Positions 33,089 to 35,225 of a stretch of DNA of 35,225 bases are shown here, in pieces; the first letter of the stretch is position 1, and the number at the start of each line of letters is the position of its first letter. Origin of the DNA: MESE01 sp036675035. Lineage in GTDB: Bacteria; Pseudomonadota; Gammaproteobacteria; Burkholderiales; Burkholderiaceae_D. The notes below the pieces were generated by a model. The model saw only the letters and a list, made by a program, of their open reading frames with translations. It was not told where the DNA came from and made no database searches. Location: NCBI GenBank assembly GCA_036675035.1, contig JAKFFO010000213.1, forward strand, positions 1 through 35,225, in the 5' to 3' direction. Both the position numbers and the translations under genes were made by a program.

Positions 33089-33718
33089 GTGAAACTGCGT
33101 TACCTGTCCCGTTCCATGATCGCTCGGCCGATAACGGCATCGCTGACGATGCTTTCCACCGTACTGGCCTTTACGCTGGCGACCGGCCTCGCATTTGCGC
33201 AGACGGCTCTTCCGCCAAAACTCGATGTCCCCTACGTACCGACGCCGCAGCCGGTGGTGGACAAGATGCTTGATCTTGCCAAGGTCGGCAAGAACGATGT
33301 GCTGTTCGACCTGGGCTGCGGTGACGGACGTATCGTCATCACTGCCGCAAAAGAGCGCGGCGCACGCGGCACCGGCATCGACATCAATCCGGTTCGCGTC
33401 GAAGAAGCCCGGAAAAATGCGCAATCCGCCGGCGTAACCAGCAAGGTGAATTTCAAGGTCGCCGACTTGTTTGAATCCGATTTCTCGAAAGCGACTGTGG
33501 TCACGCTGTATCTTTTGCCGGACATCAATCTGAAGTTGCGGCCACAGCTATGGAGGCAGCTCAAGGTCGGAACGCGTGTGGTGTCCCATGACTTCGACAT
33601 GGGATCGGACTGGCCCCCCGAAAAGATAGAAAAGGTCGGCAACAAGACTTTGTACTTCTGGACCATTACACCGAAAAACAAGAAAGCGGCCACCGCAGTG
33701 GCAAAAGTTTCGAGCTGA
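33089..33718 (+). CDS. Class I SAM methyltransferase-like protein with signal peptide
   Basis: A 209-residue protein. Residues 1-38 look like a signal peptide or anchor (basic start, hydrophobic LTMLSTVLAFTLATGLAFA, possible cleavage AFA-Q). Then comes VPYVPTPQPVVDKMLDLAKV (47-66) and a SAM-binding motif I, VLFDLGCGDGR (71-81), with GTGIDINP as motif II. The N-terminal PYVPTP... layout is common to a set of small proteobacterial methyltransferases annotated only as 'methyltransferase domain'. The start is GTG at 33089 with a strong AAGGAG seven bases upstream. Export of a SAM enzyme is odd because SAM is cytosolic, so it may stay anchored or bind another ligand. The substrate is unknown. Confidence 0.85.
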   Translation: MKLRYLSRSMIARPITASLTMLSTVLAFTLATGLAFAQTALPPKLDVPYVPTPQPVVDKMLDLAKVGKNDVLFDLGCGDGRIVITAAKERGARGTGIDINPVRVEEARKNAQSAGVTSKVNFKVADLFESDFSKATVVTLYLLPDINLKLRPQLWRQLKVGTRVVSHDFDMGSDWPPEKIEKVGNKTLYFWTITPKNKKAATAVAKVSS

Positions 33719-34008
33719 ATCAAGCCGGAATTTTTTCGAAAATCGGGGGACGCTTGATATGCACTTGCTTGATATTCACCTGATAACCGCTACCCATCCT
33801 CTACCACGGAAGAAAGATTTTTCCCGCGGAGCCTGGTAAAGGCCGTCCCCCGGTTCAAATTCGGATGATTTTTTACCGCCGCGGCGCCTTGCGCCTGCGG
33901 CAACTCGATCCCTCCGCACGTCGCTTTGATAAAACACAGGCACTGGACGTAACGGCGGTTTGCGGTTGATACTGTCATCATGAACTTCAACCTCGAAAAA
34001 TTCCAGTC
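33719..34008. other. 290-bp gap before ppnN
   Basis: No gene is recognised. A bulged GC hairpin at 33878-33901 (GCCGCGGCGC against GCGCCTGCGGC) is present without a following T-run. An ATG at 33980 opens only ten codons. It presumably contains the ppnN promoter, but I cannot pick the hexamers with confidence. Confidence 0.35.
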
Positions 34009-35225
34009 ATGACATACCACGCAATCGATACGCAAATCTCTCCTGAAGGCCGCATGGATACTCTGTCCAAGGCGGAAGTCCACAAATTGCTCGACAACAG
34101 CCACGGTGGTCTGCACCCGGTCTTTCGCAATTGTTCGCTGGCGGTGCTCAATTGCGGCAACTACACCGATGATGGAAAAGAATTGCTGGACCGCCATCAG
34201 GCGTTCGATATCAGCATCGTTGAACGCGAGCGCGGGATCAAGCTTGAAATCAAGGGTGCGCCGGCCAGCGCCTTTGTCGACAACAAGATGATCAAGGGCA
34301 TACACGAGCATCTGTTTGCCGTGCTGCGCGATATCCTCTTCATCAGCGACGAAATCAACGGCAATGTCAATTTCGACCTGCAATCGTCGGAAGGCATTAC
34401 CGATGCGGTTTTTCATATCCTGCGCAATGCCGATGTGCTGCGCCCGCAAACCAACCCGAACCTGGTGGTGTGCTGGGGCGGCCATTCGATTTCACCGGTG
34501 GAATACGATTATTCGAAAAAGATCGGCTACGAACTCGGACTGCGCGGCATGGATATCTGCACCGGCTGTGGTCCGGGCGCAATGAAGGGGCCGATGAAGG
34601 GCGCGACGATCGGACACGCCAAGCAGCGCATTGTCAATGGCCGCTATCTCGGTCTGTCGGAGCCGGGCATCATCGCCGCCGAATCGCCGAATCCGATCGT
34701 CAATTCGCTGGTGATCATGCCGGACATTGAAAAACGGCTGGAGGCCTTCGTCCGGGTCGGGCATGGCATCGTGGTGTTTCCGGGCGGCGTCGGCACGGCC
34801 GAAGAGATCCTGTACATTCTCGGCATCCTGCTGCATCCGGATAACGCCAATATACCTTTCCCGCTGGTATTCACCGGCCCCGAGACATCGGCGGATTACT
34901 TCCGGCAGATCGATGCATTCGTCGGTGAAACGCTGGGACCGGAAGCGCAAAAGCTGTACAAGATCATTATCAACAACCCGGCCGCAGTCGCGCAGGAAAT
35001 GCAATCCGGCATCAAGCGGGTTCGCGAGTTCCGCAAGGAGCGCGCCGATGCATACTATTTCACCTGGGCGCTGAAGATCGATCATGAATTCCAGAAGCCG
35101 TTTACCCCGACACATGAAAACATGCACAACCTCAGGCTGCATCGGGATCAGCCGCGCCACCTGCTGGCCGCCGATTTGCGCCGCGCATTTTCCGGCGTGG
35201 TTGCCGGAAACGTGAAAGACCAGGG
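34009..35225 (+). CDS. ppnN: Nucleotide 5'-monophosphate nucleosidase, 3' end beyond window
   Basis: The frame is open from the ATG at 34009 to the window edge: 405 complete codons of a protein that is 454 residues in E. coli, so about 50 residues are missing. PpnN (YgdH) hydrolyses purine and pyrimidine 5'-monophosphates to base and ribose 5-phosphate and in E. coli is stimulated by (p)ppGpp. Landmarks follow the family in order: an N-terminal regulatory part (FRNCSLAVLNCG, 39-50), VVCWGGHSI (153-161), DICTGCGPGAMKGPMKGA (182-199), MPDIEKRLEAFVRVGHGI (237-254), the LOG motif PGGVGTAEE (258-266), and ADLRRAFSGVVAGNVKD near the edge. The start is consistent with SPEGRMDTLS alignment to the E. 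coli N-terminus. Confidence 0.96.
   Translation, partial: MTYHAIDTQISPEGRMDTLSKAEVHKLLDNSHGGLHPVFRNCSLAVLNCGNYTDDGKELLDRHQAFDISIVERERGIKLEIKGAPASAFVDNKMIKGIHEHLFAVLRDILFISDEINGNVNFDLQSSEGITDAVFHILRNADVLRPQTNPNLVVCWGGHSISPVEYDYSKKIGYELGLRGMDICTGCGPGAMKGPMKGATIGHAKQRIVNGRYLGLSEPGIIAAESPNPIVNSLVIMPDIEKRLEAFVRVGHGIVVFPGGVGTAEEILYILGILLHPDNANIPFPLVFTGPETSADYFRQIDAFVGETLGPEAQKLYKIIINNPAAVAQEMQSGIKRVREFRKERADAYYFTWALKIDHEFQKPFTPTHENMHNLRLHRDQPRHLLAADLRRAFSGVVAGNVKDQ

Noticed and set aside
33790..34485. 231-codon minus-strand frame over the ppnN start
   Set aside because: The plus strand encodes PpnN with near-continuous family motifs, so the minus frame is a shadow.
1..35225. tRNA, rRNA, riboswitch or prophage genes
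   Set aside because: No cloverleaf-like CCA-adjacent structure, conserved rRNA segment, known riboswitch core, integrase or capsid-type gene was recognised by eye; a covariance search would be decisive.

Overview
The window looks like a chromosomal segment of a betaproteobacterium, most likely Burkholderiales and perhaps Oxalobacteraceae. This rests on the moderately high GC content, the gene families present (fused-AB Mrp antiporter, DUF2254, DUF808, DUF502, DUF2062, PpnN, PLD-VTT) and the use of TTG and GTG starts behind good Shine-Dalgarno sequences. The genus is inference. I saw no rRNA, tRNA, CRISPR array, phage module or intact transposase. Almost all genes are housekeeping or envelope/ion-homeostasis genes, with a few accessory-looking items.

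Layout. 1-2.6 kb: small genes (a basic 59-residue protein, a secreted DUF4124-like protein, a Gly-rich lipoprotein-like peptide, a 77-residue acidic protein) and then the most unusual gene, a bacterial DUF1399/GRDP-type protein. Its C-terminal half is six copies of an AAWCGA-containing unit at an 18-residue period. 3-5.3 kb: an orphan CHASE-PAS-HisKA_3 sensor kinase. 5.3-9.2 kb (minus): TesB thioesterase, then an EEP-family hydrolase paired with a phospholipase D-VTT fusion. 9.3-12.9 kb (minus): a large PAS/GAF/GGDEF/EAL protein preceded by a 776-bp gap that holds a perfect FNR/Anr-type box.

13.7-24.3 kb is an ion and envelope block: a DUF2254 membrane protein, a voltage-gated-channel-like protein with an atypical selectivity filter, a duplicated PRC-barrel protein, the complete six-gene Mrp/Pha/Mnh cation/proton antiporter operon (fused AB, C, D, E, F, G, overlapping or nearly so) and a DUF808 protein. 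24.7-26 kb (minus): maltose acetyltransferase-like gene and DUF502 membrane protein. 26-26.4 kb is a non-coding, hairpin-rich segment bounded by perfect 18-bp inverted repeats.

26.7-31.1 kb: a patatin-like phospholipase, a DUF2062 protein, and an 850-residue fusion of an extended SDR, SPW repeats and a VKOR-like CxxC membrane domain. 31.6-33.7 kb: an APC amino-acid permease and a methyltransferase with a signal peptide. The window ends inside ppnN (nucleotide 5'-monophosphate nucleosidase), which runs off the right edge.

Best leads for something undescribed: (1) the 18-residue WCG repeat protein, which resembles a multi-core precursor or a multi-Cys scaffold; (2) the SDR-SPW-VKOR fusion; (3) the inverted-repeat-bounded hairpin element; (4) the channel with TMGSE in place of TVGYG; (5) the FNR box in front of the dual c-di-GMP gene.
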